A stretch of 52,856 nucleotides of DNA from Bradyrhizobium sp. (GTDB taxonomy: Bacteria > Pseudomonadota > Alphaproteobacteria > Rhizobiales > Xanthobacteraceae), in contig NZ_JACRMG010000024.1 of NCBI RefSeq assembly GCF_016219575.1, positions 1-52,856 of the forward strand, written 5' to 3'. Position numbers and translations under genes: made by a program. Shown in pieces: positions 36,941-44,162 of this stretch (position 1 is its first letter; each line of letters opens with the position of its first letter). Under the pieces are notes generated by a model. The model saw nothing but the letters and a program-made list of their open reading frames with translations, had not been told where the DNA came from and ran no database searches.

Positions 36941-38560
36941 TCACCCGCCCAGAGTTCTGCCGTCGATGGATGCCGCGGCGATGCGGCCCGAGAGAATGCA
37001 GCCGCCGAGGAAGGTCCCTTCCAGGGCGCGCAGCCCGTGAACGCCGCCGCCACCGAAGCCGGCCGCCTCGCCCACCGCATACAGCCCCTCGATCGGCCGG
37101 CCGGCCGCGTCGAGAACCCTGCTCTGCAAGTCAGTCATTATACCGCCGAGGCTCTTGCGGCTAATGATGAATTCGCGGACCGCGATCAGCGGCAGCGCCC
37201 TGGCGTCGTCGATCGGCTGGAACTTGCACAGCCGGATGCGGTCGCCGCGATAGGCGCGCAGCGCGGCGATGCGGCGCAGCTGCTCGTCGTTCCTCAGGCT
37301 CGGCCCGCGCGCGATGGTGGCATCATATTGCGCCACGGCGTCCGCGACCCGATCGAGCTGCACCGCCTGGTCGCCCTGCAGCGCATTCATCTTCTCGACC
37401 AGTTCGGGCAGCGTCGGCGCCGTGACGAAATCCCGGCAATGGGTGAGCATCTCGTTCACCAGCCAGCGGTTGCCGAACAGGATGTCGCGCAAAAACCCCA
37501 GCCGGTTCTTCTCGCGGATCGACGGGTTGTGCTCGGCGCCGGAGACCGCGAGCTCCTTCAGCGCGATCTTCATGTTCATCAGCTGCCAGGAATATTGCCG
37601 CTGCTGGCCGCAAATATCGGTGACCAGCCGCCGCGTGTCGAAGCCGGAGACCAGCGGCTGCGGCCCGATGCGCTCGCCGCGCCAGTTCAGCCACAGCGCC
37701 GAGCGCGGCGGCACCAGCGACAGGCCGTGGTTCGGCTTGCGCGGACGCGGATGATGCACGCCGGCCGCATAATTCCACATCTTGTCCAGGTGCGTAGTAA
37801 CGCCGCCGGCAGCCGTGACGGCATCGTGAAGGCGTCCGTCGGCGAAGCGGTGTGAGCCGTTGAGAAGCTCGGCGGGAGGATGGCCCCAGTCGCGATGCCA
37901 GTTCCGCCGCACGCGGCCGAGATCGCCGTTGATGCCGCCGGCCGCCACCACGACCTGTTCGGCGCGGGCCTCGAACGGCGTCCCGCTCTCCTCGTCGACA
38001 CCCGCCGCACCCTCGATGCGGCCGCCTTGCGTCAACAGTCGCTCGACGCGGCGATTGAAGCGGATGGTGAGCCGGCCGGCATTGCGGTGTCCGCGCAGCG
38101 CCGCGATCAGGGCGTCGGCCAGCCCCTTGCCGGTTCCCCAGGCCACGTGAAAGCGCGGCACCGAATTGCCCGGCGTGAATTCGCCGCGCTCGACCCAGTT
38201 GACCACGGGTAGGAAGCTGACGCCGAAGCCGCGCACCCAGCGATAGACCTCGTCGGTGCAGCGCTGCACATAGGCCTCGGCCCAGGCCTTCGGCCAGCGA
38301 TCGTCCGCGCCGAATTCTGCGAAGCTCGTCCAGTCGCGCAGCGCAAGCGAGGCGGAATCGCGGATGCCTTGCCGGCGCTGTTCCGGCGAGTCGACGAAAA
38401 ACATTCCGCCAAAGCTCTCGCGGGCAAGGCCGCCGAACGATTCTTCGCGGTCGCGATCAAGCAGCAGCACCGACTTATGGCCGTCGAGCAGATCGAGCGC
38501 GGTGGCAATGCCGGCGATTCCCCCGCCGATGATCAGTACGTCGCTGCGGTCTTGCTGCAT
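36941..38560 (-). CDS. FAD-binding dehydrogenase (fumarate reductase / ketosteroid dehydrogenase-like)
   Basis: A 539-residue flavoprotein. The start at 38560 follows a GGGGAAGGGG tract. FAD motif DVLIIGGGIAGIATALDLL is at the N-terminus, and the C-terminal FAD-closing motif GLYAVGEAAGFGGGGVHG...EGTFLGGCILSGR is present. This layout is shared by succinate/fumarate reductase flavoproteins and 3-ketosteroid-delta1-dehydrogenases. It is the upstream partner of the TPP enzyme. The steroid link is a family resemblance only, since no steroid genes are nearby. Confidence 0.82.
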   Translation of the reverse strand: MQQDRSDVLIIGGGIAGIATALDLLDGHKSVLLLDRDREESFGGLARESFGGMFFVDSPEQRRQGIRDSASLALRDWTSFAEFGADDRWPKAWAEAYVQRCTDEVYRWVRGFGVSFLPVVNWVERGEFTPGNSVPRFHVAWGTGKGLADALIAALRGHRNAGRLTIRFNRRVERLLTQGGRIEGAAGVDEESGTPFEARAEQVVVAAGGINGDLGRVRRNWHRDWGHPPAELLNGSHRFADGRLHDAVTAAGGVTTHLDKMWNYAAGVHHPRPRKPNHGLSLVPPRSALWLNWRGERIGPQPLVSGFDTRRLVTDICGQQRQYSWQLMNMKIALKELAVSGAEHNPSIREKNRLGFLRDILFGNRWLVNEMLTHCRDFVTAPTLPELVEKMNALQGDQAVQLDRVADAVAQYDATIARGPSLRNDEQLRRIAALRAYRGDRIRLCKFQPIDDARALPLIAVREFIISRKSLGGIMTDLQSRVLDAAGRPIEGLYAVGEAAGFGGGGVHGLRALEGTFLGGCILSGRIAAASIDGRTLGG

Positions 38561-38757
38561 CGGCCCCTTCCCCAAACTCCGGGCCCGTTACCACGGTCCG
38601 CGCATTCCGGGTTTGGTGCAGATCAAGGATTGCCGCAGGCAACAAAGGCTGTCCGGACGAACCGAGCATTGCCGCATGCGTTGTCCGAACCCGCCCTTCT
38701 GCGGCGAATCGTCCTCCAAGACGGCTCCCATTGCCATGGGACAACGATTTCTGATAT

Positions 38758-38772
38758 TGCAACTCATTTGCA
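38758..38772. promoter_or_regulatory. TGCAA-N5-TTGCA inverted repeat upstream of the cupredoxin gene
   Basis: TGCAA (38758-38762), CTCAT, TTGCA (38768-38772) is a perfect inverted repeat, followed by another TTTGCA half-site at 38773-38778. It lies about 60-75 nt before the cupredoxin start in an otherwise GC-rich region. The pattern resembles Fur/Mur-type metal boxes of rhizobia, but I can only offer it as a candidate operator. Confidence 0.3.
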
Positions 38773-38831
38773 TTTGCATCAAATCAAGGAGCGGAGCTCC
38801 CCCCGCACGCCGGCAGCAGGTGACCAAGAGG

Positions 38832-39323
38832 ATGACCAACATGAGATTTTCTTTCGCCAATACCCTCGCGCTCGTGGCGATGCTGGCGATGGCGCCCGCC
38901 GTCGAGACGCGCGCGGCCGGCAACCTCGCCGGCCAGGAGCCGATCGTCGTGACGGTCGAACTCGGCAAGGGCAGCGAGCACGCCTTCGTGCCCAACAAGC
39001 TGCGCTTCGAGACCGGCAAGCTCTACAAGCTCGTGCTCAGCAACCAGAGCCAGGCGCCGCATTATTTCACCTCGCACGGCTTCAGCCAGATGATCTATAC
39101 GCGCAAGGTGCAGGTGACGCAGACGCGCGACGGCAAGCCAGTGACGCTCGCCGAATTCAAGGGCGCGATCCGCGAGATCGAGGTGTATCCCGGGCACAGC
39201 GCCGAATGGTGGTTCGTGCCGGTGGCCGCCGGCCGCGTCACCGACCTGCGCTGCGGCATCACGGGCTCGGACGGCAAGAGCCATGCCGATCACGGCATGA
39301 CCGGCGAGATCGTCATCGAGTAG
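38832..39323 (+). CDS. Periplasmic cupredoxin-like protein
   Basis: A 163-residue protein with a signal peptide (MRFSFANTLALVAMLAMAPAVETRA). The mature part is a single beta-sandwich: FVPNKLRFETGKLYKLVLSNQS, APHYFTSHGFS, then WWFVPVAAGRVTDLRCGITGSDGKSHADHGMTGEIVIE. Possible metal ligands are the histidines of PHYF and SHGF and the Cys/His/Met cluster in the last 30 residues, reminiscent of type-1 copper sites. Two starts are possible (38832 and 38841); AAGAGG suits the second a little better by spacing. Role unknown, possibly copper handling or electron transfer. Confidence 0.65.
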   Translation: MTNMRFSFANTLALVAMLAMAPAVETRAAGNLAGQEPIVVTVELGKGSEHAFVPNKLRFETGKLYKLVLSNQSQAPHYFTSHGFSQMIYTRKVQVTQTRDGKPVTLAEFKGAIREIEVYPGHSAEWWFVPVAAGRVTDLRCGITGSDGKSHADHGMTGEIVIE

Positions 39324-39409
39324 AGGCTGCCGCTAGAGTCGCGTGCAGCCACCTCCGGTCCACGGTATAGTGCAGCCAGCGGGGGCTGAGCTGCAACGGA
39401 GGTTCCTCC

Positions 39410-39829
39410 ATGAAAGTCAGGGACGTGATGCACAAGGGAGTCGATTGGGTCAGCCCCGAGACTCCGATCACCGAGATCGCAAGACTGATGCAGGCGCATG
39501 ACATCGGCTGCATTCCGATCGGCGAGGACGATCACCTGATCGGCATGGTGACTGACCGCGACATCGTCTGCAAAGGCCTCGCGCGCAAGGATTTCAACGC
39601 CGCGCGGACGACGGCGCGGGATGTGATGACCGAAGGCATCCACTGCTGCCGGGAAGACGACGATCTGGCGAAAGCGATACACCACATGGAGACGCTGAAG
39701 ATCCGCAGGCTGCCCGTGATCAACAAGAGCAAGCGGATGGTCGGCATGATCAGCCTTGGCGATGTCGGCCGGTTCGCCACCGCCGAACTCGCAGCCCAGT
39801 ACGTCAAGAGCGTCTCGGCGCATCACTGA
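39410..39829 (+). CDS. Tandem CBS-domain protein
   Basis: A 139-residue protein composed of two CBS motifs. MKVRDVMHKGVDWVSPETPITEIARLM opens the first and RDVMTEGIHCCREDDDLAKAIHHM the second, each ending in a G-M-(V/I)-(T/S)-x-x-D pattern (LIGMVTDRD, MVGMISLGD). Such modules bind adenine nucleotides and report energy state, either free-standing or as partners of other proteins. No fused effector is present. It converges with the DUF2478 gene, with a 25-nt gap. Confidence 0.85.
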   Translation: MKVRDVMHKGVDWVSPETPITEIARLMQAHDIGCIPIGEDDHLIGMVTDRDIVCKGLARKDFNAARTTARDVMTEGIHCCREDDDLAKAIHHMETLKIRRLPVINKSKRMVGMISLGDVGRFATAELAAQYVKSVSAHH

Positions 39830-39854
39830 GGCGGCGCCGGCACCGCGCAACCGG

Positions 39855-40427
39855 TTAGTCGCCGACGGCAGGCGGCTCGCGCAGGCTGGCGAGCCACTGT
39901 CCGACCCCGTTGACGTCGTCGGACAACTCGACGGCGAAGTCGCCGGCAAACTTGCGCCAGGCCTCGAGGTTGCTTTTCGGCACGCCGATCACCGACGGAA
40001 TGCCGCGGTCCACCGCGTTCGCCATCAGGTCGACCAGTCCGCCGCCGCTGCATTCTGCCTTGCCGAACTTGTTGAGCACCAGCAGGTCCGCCCCGCCCTC
40101 CAGATTGCCTTCGATCCGGGCGGTGGCTTCCGCAAGCGCCCCTTCATCGAGGCGGCAGCCGCCCGCGCCCGGCCCGCGGTCCTCGAAGATCGAGGTGCGG
40201 TAGCCCGTCGTCAGGTCTTCCAGCACGACGTCGCAGCGCCGGTCCGGCGCGGTGCAGACCTGATGCTGCAGCACGCCGGCGAGCGCCATGCCGCGATCCC
40301 GACAAAGCCGCACGAGTGCGTCGAAGGCGGGGCCGGGATAGGCATTGTCCGGATAGACGATCGCCGCGACCCGCCACACCTGTGGCGACGGTCGCTCGTC
40401 GTTCGGGACAAGTTGCGTGACGGACAT
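39855..40427 (-). CDS. DUF2478 family protein (NTPase-like, molybdenum-linked family)
   Basis: A 190-residue cytoplasmic protein. The ATG at 40427 follows GAGGTG by about 7 nt; a GTG at 40436 is less likely. The core VAAIVYPDNAYPGPAFDALVRLCRDRGMALAGVLQ, DLLVLNKFGKAECSGGG and IPSVIGVPKSNLEAWRKFAG matches DUF2478, often found beside molybdenum transport and cofactor genes. None of those are adjacent here. The N-terminal part lacks a clear Walker A loop, so nucleotide binding is uncertain. Confidence 0.72.
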   Translation of the reverse strand: MSVTQLVPNDERPSPQVWRVAAIVYPDNAYPGPAFDALVRLCRDRGMALAGVLQHQVCTAPDRRCDVVLEDLTTGYRTSIFEDRGPGAGGCRLDEGALAEATARIEGNLEGGADLLVLNKFGKAECSGGGLVDLMANAVDRGIPSVIGVPKSNLEAWRKFAGDFAVELSDDVNGVGQWLASLREPPAVGD

Positions 40428-40574
40428 CGGCGGCACCTCAATTGCGAAATAGCTTAGCTTGAAGCAGGTAGCGAGGCGGCACTTTGCGGAAACGCAAATT
40501 GTAGGGGGCAGGGTAGAACGATCGATCCCTGAAAACCCATGACTCCGGCCTGGACATTTGGCAACCAGAACGCG

Positions 40575-40603
40575 TTGTCACCGAAATGGTGACATGATAT
40601 AAT
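40575..40603 (+). promoter_or_regulatory. HigBA promoter with overlapping operator, apparently leaderless
   Basis: TTGTCA (-35, 40575-40580), a 17-bp spacer and TATAAT (-10, 40598-40603) form a near-consensus sigma70 promoter. The inverted repeat TGTCACC-GAAAT-GGTGACA (40576-40594) covers the -35 and most of the spacer, a natural HigA/HigBA operator. The toxin ATG at 40610 falls at the expected transcription start, so the mRNA should have little or no leader. Confidence 0.75.
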
Positions 40604-40609
40604 TTCAGC

Positions 40610-40921
40610 ATGCAGGTGATCGCCCGCCGGACGCTGAAGGAATTTTGGGCGCGTTACCCACATGCTGAGGGCCCAATCCGCGCATGGGTGACGGTTGCAT
40701 CAAAAGCGCGCTGGACAAGTCCGGCCGAAATAAAGCGGCAGTTTGGAAGCACGGTCGACTTTGTAGGCGACAATCGGATCATCTTCGATCTCGGCGGCAA
40801 CAAATACCGGCTGGTCGTCCATGTGTCGTTTTCCTTCGGCCGCCTGCTCGTTAAGTTCATCGGAACTCACGCTGAGTATGATCGTATCGACCCGGAGACC
40901 GTGTCATGGCGAAAAAAATGA
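40610..40921 (+). CDS. higB: HigB-type toxin (mRNA interferase, RelE superfamily)
   Basis: A 103-residue toxin. It begins MQVIARRTLKEFWARYPHAE, the usual start of HigB_toxin (PF09907) proteins, and continues with DFVGDNRIIFDLGGNKYRLVVHVSF and FIGTHAEYDRID, the conserved core ending in the H-x-x-Y motif. HigB toxins cut mRNA on the ribosome. The stop overlaps the antitoxin start by 16 nt, giving the toxin-first order typical of HigBA. Its promoter and operator are immediately upstream. Confidence 0.9.
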   Translation: MQVIARRTLKEFWARYPHAEGPIRAWVTVASKARWTSPAEIKRQFGSTVDFVGDNRIIFDLGGNKYRLVVHVSFSFGRLLVKFIGTHAEYDRIDPETVSWRKK

Positions 40922-41304
40922 TCCGCCCGCTTCGCTCGGAGGCGGACTACGATGCAGCGCTGAACGAGATCGAGCGGTACTTCGAGAACGAACCGAAACC
41001 CGACACACCGGAGGCCGACCGCTTCGATCTTCTCGCATTGATCATCGAGGACTACGAGCGCAAGCGCTGGCCGATCGAACCGCCCGATACGATCGATGCC
41101 ATCCGTTACCGGATGGAGACGGGCGGATTTTCGCAGGCCGATCTCGGCCGACTGCTTGGTTCGCGCCAGCGCGCCTCCGACATCCTGACGAGGAAGCGTC
41201 CCCTCACCATGAGGATGGCCTGGCGGCTGCACCGCGAGTGGGAAATACCGGCGGAAGCATTGATCGCACCGCCGCGGTCGCGCGGAAGAAGGTCGGCGGC
41301 GTAG
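40906..41304 (+). CDS. higA: HigA-type antitoxin with HTH domain
   Basis: A 132-residue antitoxin. The N-terminal ~60 residues (MIRPLRSEADYDAALNEIERYFE) match the HigA arm that binds the toxin, and the C-terminal part has a Cro/C1-type helix-turn-helix (GGFSQADLGRLLGSRQRASDILTRKRPLTMRMAWRL). It should repress the pair through the TGTCACC/GGTGACA operator. It overlaps higB by 16 nt and ends 30 nt from the convergent queD. Confidence 0.9.
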   Translation: MAKKMIRPLRSEADYDAALNEIERYFENEPKPDTPEADRFDLLALIIEDYERKRWPIEPPDTIDAIRYRMETGGFSQADLGRLLGSRQRASDILTRKRPLTMRMAWRLHREWEIPAEALIAPPRSRGRRSAA

Positions 41305-41334
41305 TAGTACTGCGGTGTGCGCCACGCACGCGCT

Positions 41335-41691
41335 TCACCGCCCGTCGAATTCGGCCCAGCAGTCCGCGGTCTCGTAGACCCGCACGGCGGAGATTTGCCG
41401 CAGGCCCGGCTTCAGGCGTTCCCAAATCCAGACCGCGATGTTTTCCGCGGTCGGATTGCCCAGTCCCTCGACCTCGTTGAGACAGCGGTGATCCAGCGCA
41501 TCCATGATGCCGGCAAAGGACTCTTCGAGATCGAAGAAGTCGACGACGAATCCAGTATGGGCGTCGACGGGACCTTCCAGCTGAACCTCGACGCGGTAGG
41601 AATGACCGTGCAGCCGGCTGCAGCGGTGCGTTGCCGGCACGCCCGGAAGAAAGTGTGCCGCCTCGAACTTGAACGCCTGCGATATCTTCAT
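41335..41691 (-). CDS. queD: 6-carboxy-5,6,7,8-tetrahydropterin synthase
   Basis: A 118-residue enzyme of queuosine biosynthesis that makes 6-carboxytetrahydropterin from dihydroneopterin triphosphate. Zn ligands His13 (AAHF), His28 and His30 (LHGHSY) and catalytic Cys24 (RCSR) are present, as are the DALDHRCLNE and NPTAENIAVWI motifs. The ATG at 41691 follows CAGGGA; upstream sequence is a repeat and a tRNA fragment. It stands alone, without queC or queE. It is the last core-type gene before the integration site. Confidence 0.92.
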   Translation of the reverse strand: MKISQAFKFEAAHFLPGVPATHRCSRLHGHSYRVEVQLEGPVDAHTGFVVDFFDLEESFAGIMDALDHRCLNEVEGLGNPTAENIAVWIWERLKPGLRQISAVRVYETADCWAEFDGR

Positions 41692-41717
41692 CTGGTCCCT
41701 GAGATGTCTTTCGTTTT

Positions 41718-41766
41718 GCGCATGATCCTTTCCGAAAACCGGTTTCCACCCTTCGGGATCATGCGC
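41718..41766. repeat. Dispersed palindromic repeat, GATCATGC family, copy 2
   Basis: The arms GCGCATGATC (41718-41727) and GATCATGCGC (41757-41766) are perfect inverted copies flanking a core with AAAACCGGTTTCCACCCTTC. Same family as 9439-9488. It lies between queD and the tRNA fragment. Confidence 0.75.
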
Positions 41767-41807
41767 GAGCGACCAGATGCAATGCTGTTCTGACCGGCGT
41801 CGTAAAA

Positions 41808-41857
41808 TGGCGCGCCCGGAACGATTCGAACGTCCGACCCTCAGATTCGTAGTCTGA
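41808..41857 (-). other. 3' fragment of tRNA-Arg(ACG): candidate att site at island edge
   Basis: Read on the minus strand, the 50 nt give a 3' tRNA half: anticodon stem TCAGA/TCTGA with loop CTACGAA (anticodon ACG), a variable region, T arm GGACG-TTCGAAT-CGTTC, 3' acceptor strand CGGGCGC, discriminator G and encoded CCA. The 5' half (expected acceptor strand GCGCCCG and D arm, to the right) is absent; unrelated DNA takes over at about 41858. A tyrosine integrase starts 174 nt further on. This is what the displaced end of an element integrated into a tRNA 3' end looks like. Confidence 0.85.
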
Positions 41858-42030
41858 ATTCGAAGCTTTTCTGCGGCGCGTCGGGACACGTTGCCATACT
41901 CCCGCCCCTTCGACAAGCTACTGATTGATCATAAGATTTCGCGCCATGGCGTGCGCTAGCGTAGAGCCACCACGATAACTCCTGTCGTGGACTTCCCCAG
42001 ACTAAACCCAGACTAAAATGGTGGACGGTC

Positions 42031-43332
42031 ATGGCTGATCAACGCGAGATTCTCACCGACAAAAGCATTGCGCGTCTGTCTGCGGGGAAAAAACAGTACA
42101 AGGTGCGCGATGGCGAATTGCTGGGATTCTTCGTTCTCGTCGGCAAGCGCCGCAAGACCTTCATGGCTCAAGGTGAGTTCTGGCGTGACGGTGTTCGTGA
42201 ATTCACAGCCCAAGTAAAGCTCGGCGACTTCGGCGAAATGACCACGCGCCAAGCCAGAGGCAAAGCTAAGGAAGCGCTTGGAGCGATAGCCAAAGGACAA
42301 CGTCCAGGTGAAACTCCCAAAATCAAGCCAGGGTCAATCACGCTTCGCCAGGCTTGGGAGCGCTACCGGGATGCACACATGAAACGTAAGGGTCGAAGCT
42401 CTGGCACGATTGAAAACTATCGAGATCACATGGAGCGGCTGTTCAAGGATTGGCTCGACGATCCGCTGGCCCGGCTTGGCCGACAGCCGAACCTTGTCGT
42501 TGAACACCACGACAAGATAACAAAAGAAAACGGCCCCTACATTGCCAATGGCGCCATGCGCAGTCTGCGGGCCGTCTACAACCACGCCAGGAAAAGCAAT
42601 ACGGATCTGCCTGCCACGAACCCGGTTTCCGCCATTGACTGGAATAAGGAGCATCGACGCAACAGTGGGATGGGGCCGAACGACATCGGTGGCTGGCTGA
42701 AGGAGCTTTACGCAATGGAGAACCCGCTAAGGCGGGAATTTCACCTTTTGATACTCTTCAGTGGGTCACGACCAACTGCGCTTAAGAAGGTTCGCATTGA
42801 GCACATCGATCTACGTGCGAGGCTGATCCACATCCCGCAGCCCAAAGGTGGAGAGGACAAGGCATTCGACATCCCGCTATCGCGGCCGATGATCCGGTGC
42901 GTCGTCCGCGCAATCAGGTGGGGGCAGATCATGTATTCCGAGCAGGCAAAATCGTGGCTGTTTCCAGCCGACAGCGAAATCGGACATCTCGTGGAGCACA
43001 AGGAAGTGCGTGACGTCCTTTCCAAGTGGGGTAACGAACTGCGGCAGAGTTATCGCACGCTCGCGCAAGCCGCGGGTATTTCGGAGCTTGACATTCATCT
43101 GCTGATGAACCATTCGCTGCCCGGCGTGAATGCGGGGTACATCACGCGCGACCGTTTACTACGAGACCACCTGCGCCAACAGCAGCAGCGAATATCAGAA
43201 CTGGTCGTTCAAAGCCTCGAAGCAACGCGATATCCTTCTTTAGTCCGGTGGCTCAAAAGCACGAAGGTCGAGGAGACTGTCGATCAGGCTGAACCGGGGC
43301 TTGAACCCGATACCATGTCGATTGCTGCATAG
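42031..43332 (+). CDS. Tyrosine-type site-specific integrase
   Basis: A 433-residue recombinase. The N-terminus (about 1-90) resembles an arm-type DNA-binding domain (SIARLSAGKKQYKVRDGELLGFFVLV), followed by a core-binding domain (about 105-200). The catalytic domain has the first Arg in LFSGSRPTALKKVR and LRQSYRTLAQAAGI for the second Arg, where the usual HxxR is altered (no His before LRQS). The box LLMNHSLPGVNAGYI gives the final His and the tyrosine nucleophile. It lies directly beside the tRNA-Arg fragment and reads away from it into the element. No excisionase gene is seen. Confidence 0.88.
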   Translation: MADQREILTDKSIARLSAGKKQYKVRDGELLGFFVLVGKRRKTFMAQGEFWRDGVREFTAQVKLGDFGEMTTRQARGKAKEALGAIAKGQRPGETPKIKPGSITLRQAWERYRDAHMKRKGRSSGTIENYRDHMERLFKDWLDDPLARLGRQPNLVVEHHDKITKENGPYIANGAMRSLRAVYNHARKSNTDLPATNPVSAIDWNKEHRRNSGMGPNDIGGWLKELYAMENPLRREFHLLILFSGSRPTALKKVRIEHIDLRARLIHIPQPKGGEDKAFDIPLSRPMIRCVVRAIRWGQIMYSEQAKSWLFPADSEIGHLVEHKEVRDVLSKWGNELRQSYRTLAQAAGISELDIHLLMNHSLPGVNAGYITRDRLLRDHLRQQQQRISELVVQSLEATRYPSLVRWLKSTKVEETVDQAEPGLEPDTMSIAA

Positions 43333-43468
43333 ACTCCAAGCGTAAACGTTGGATCCCGATAGCCAAACGTAGCCATCAAGCATTGGCCGCGACGATCCAC
43401 GCTTTCTGATCCGCTAGGCCGGTCGAATCTTAGCATGGGGCTGCCGCAGTGCCCGCATAGTCGCTTAA

Positions 43469-43512
43469 GCCCCTTTCGTGTCTCGCCCGGTCGTCCGATC
43501 GGCGAAAGGGGC
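43469..43512. repeat. 10-bp perfect inverted repeat downstream of the integrase gene
   Basis: GCCCCTTTCG (43469-43478) and CGAAAGGGGC (43503-43512) are perfect inverted copies separated by 24 nt. No T-run follows, so a terminator is not supported. The rest of 43333-43631 shows no gene. Confidence 0.5.
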
Positions 43513-43631
43513 AGCGCAATCGGGCGGTTGCCGTTTCAAGATGGGGGTCAACAGGAGCCTCGGTCTCAAGCCGGCCATCGCGCAGTCGCGTCCCAGCCCG
43601 TTGCATAATTGCGCTGGCGGTCCGATAGTCG

Positions 43632-44162
43632 GTGCTGATCCAACCGAGGCGACGAAGCGACGTGGTCCGCGATCCTCATGCCGGCCTGCCGGCGTTGCTG
43701 CCGCGACTTTTTGCATTTGCGCGGACGATGCTCGGCGATGCCGACACCGCCCGCGATCTGGTGCAGGAGGCCGCGGCCCGGGCGCTGGCCGCCAGGCGCG
43801 TGCCGGACGATGAGCCCGCCTATCACGCCTGGATGTTCCGCATCGTCCGCAACGCCGCCCTCGACGAATTGCGCCGCCTGCGGCAGCCGCCCATCGAGGA
43901 CCATGCCCAGATCGATCTCTGGCGCTACGACGATATGCGCATTGCCAAGATCACCGTCGAGCAAGGTCTCGCCGTCCTTGCGCCGACGCATCGGGAAATA
44001 ATCGCCTTGATCGATATGGCCGGTTTCAGCTACGGCGAGGCCGCCGACCTGCTACAGGTTCCCGTCGGCACGGTCATGAGCCGTATCGCCCGGGCGCGTG
44101 GCGCGCTCCTTGCGGCGATCGAGGCGAGCCGCGTCCAGCCACTGAAGTCGCACCATGGATAA
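43632..44162 (+). CDS. ECF-type RNA polymerase sigma factor
   Basis: A 176-residue sigma factor. Region 2 is LPRLFAFARTMLGDADTARDLVQEAAARALAAR with WMFRIVRNAALDELRR, and region 4 is LAPTHREIIALIDMAGFSYGEAADLLQVPVGTVMSRIARARGAL. The start is uncertain: GTG at 43632 or GTG at 43662. The anti-sigma gene overlaps by 8 nt, the normal arrangement. It sits ahead of sorAB, matching the sulfite-responsive RpoE1/RpoE4 systems described in Sinorhizobium meliloti, where an ECF sigma next to sorT governs sulfite oxidation genes. Confidence 0.85.
   Translation: MLIQPRRRSDVVRDPHAGLPALLPRLFAFARTMLGDADTARDLVQEAAARALAARRVPDDEPAYHAWMFRIVRNAALDELRRLRQPPIEDHAQIDLWRYDDMRIAKITVEQGLAVLAPTHREIIALIDMAGFSYGEAADLLQVPVGTVMSRIARARGALLAAIEASRVQPLKSHHG

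Noticed and set aside
41808..41885. A complete tRNA gene
   Set aside because: Only the 3' half from the anticodon stem on is present; the sequence to the right has no D arm or matching acceptor strand, so it is a fragment.
43469..43512. Terminator after the integrase gene
   Set aside because: The stem is perfect, but the loop is 24 nt and no T-run follows.
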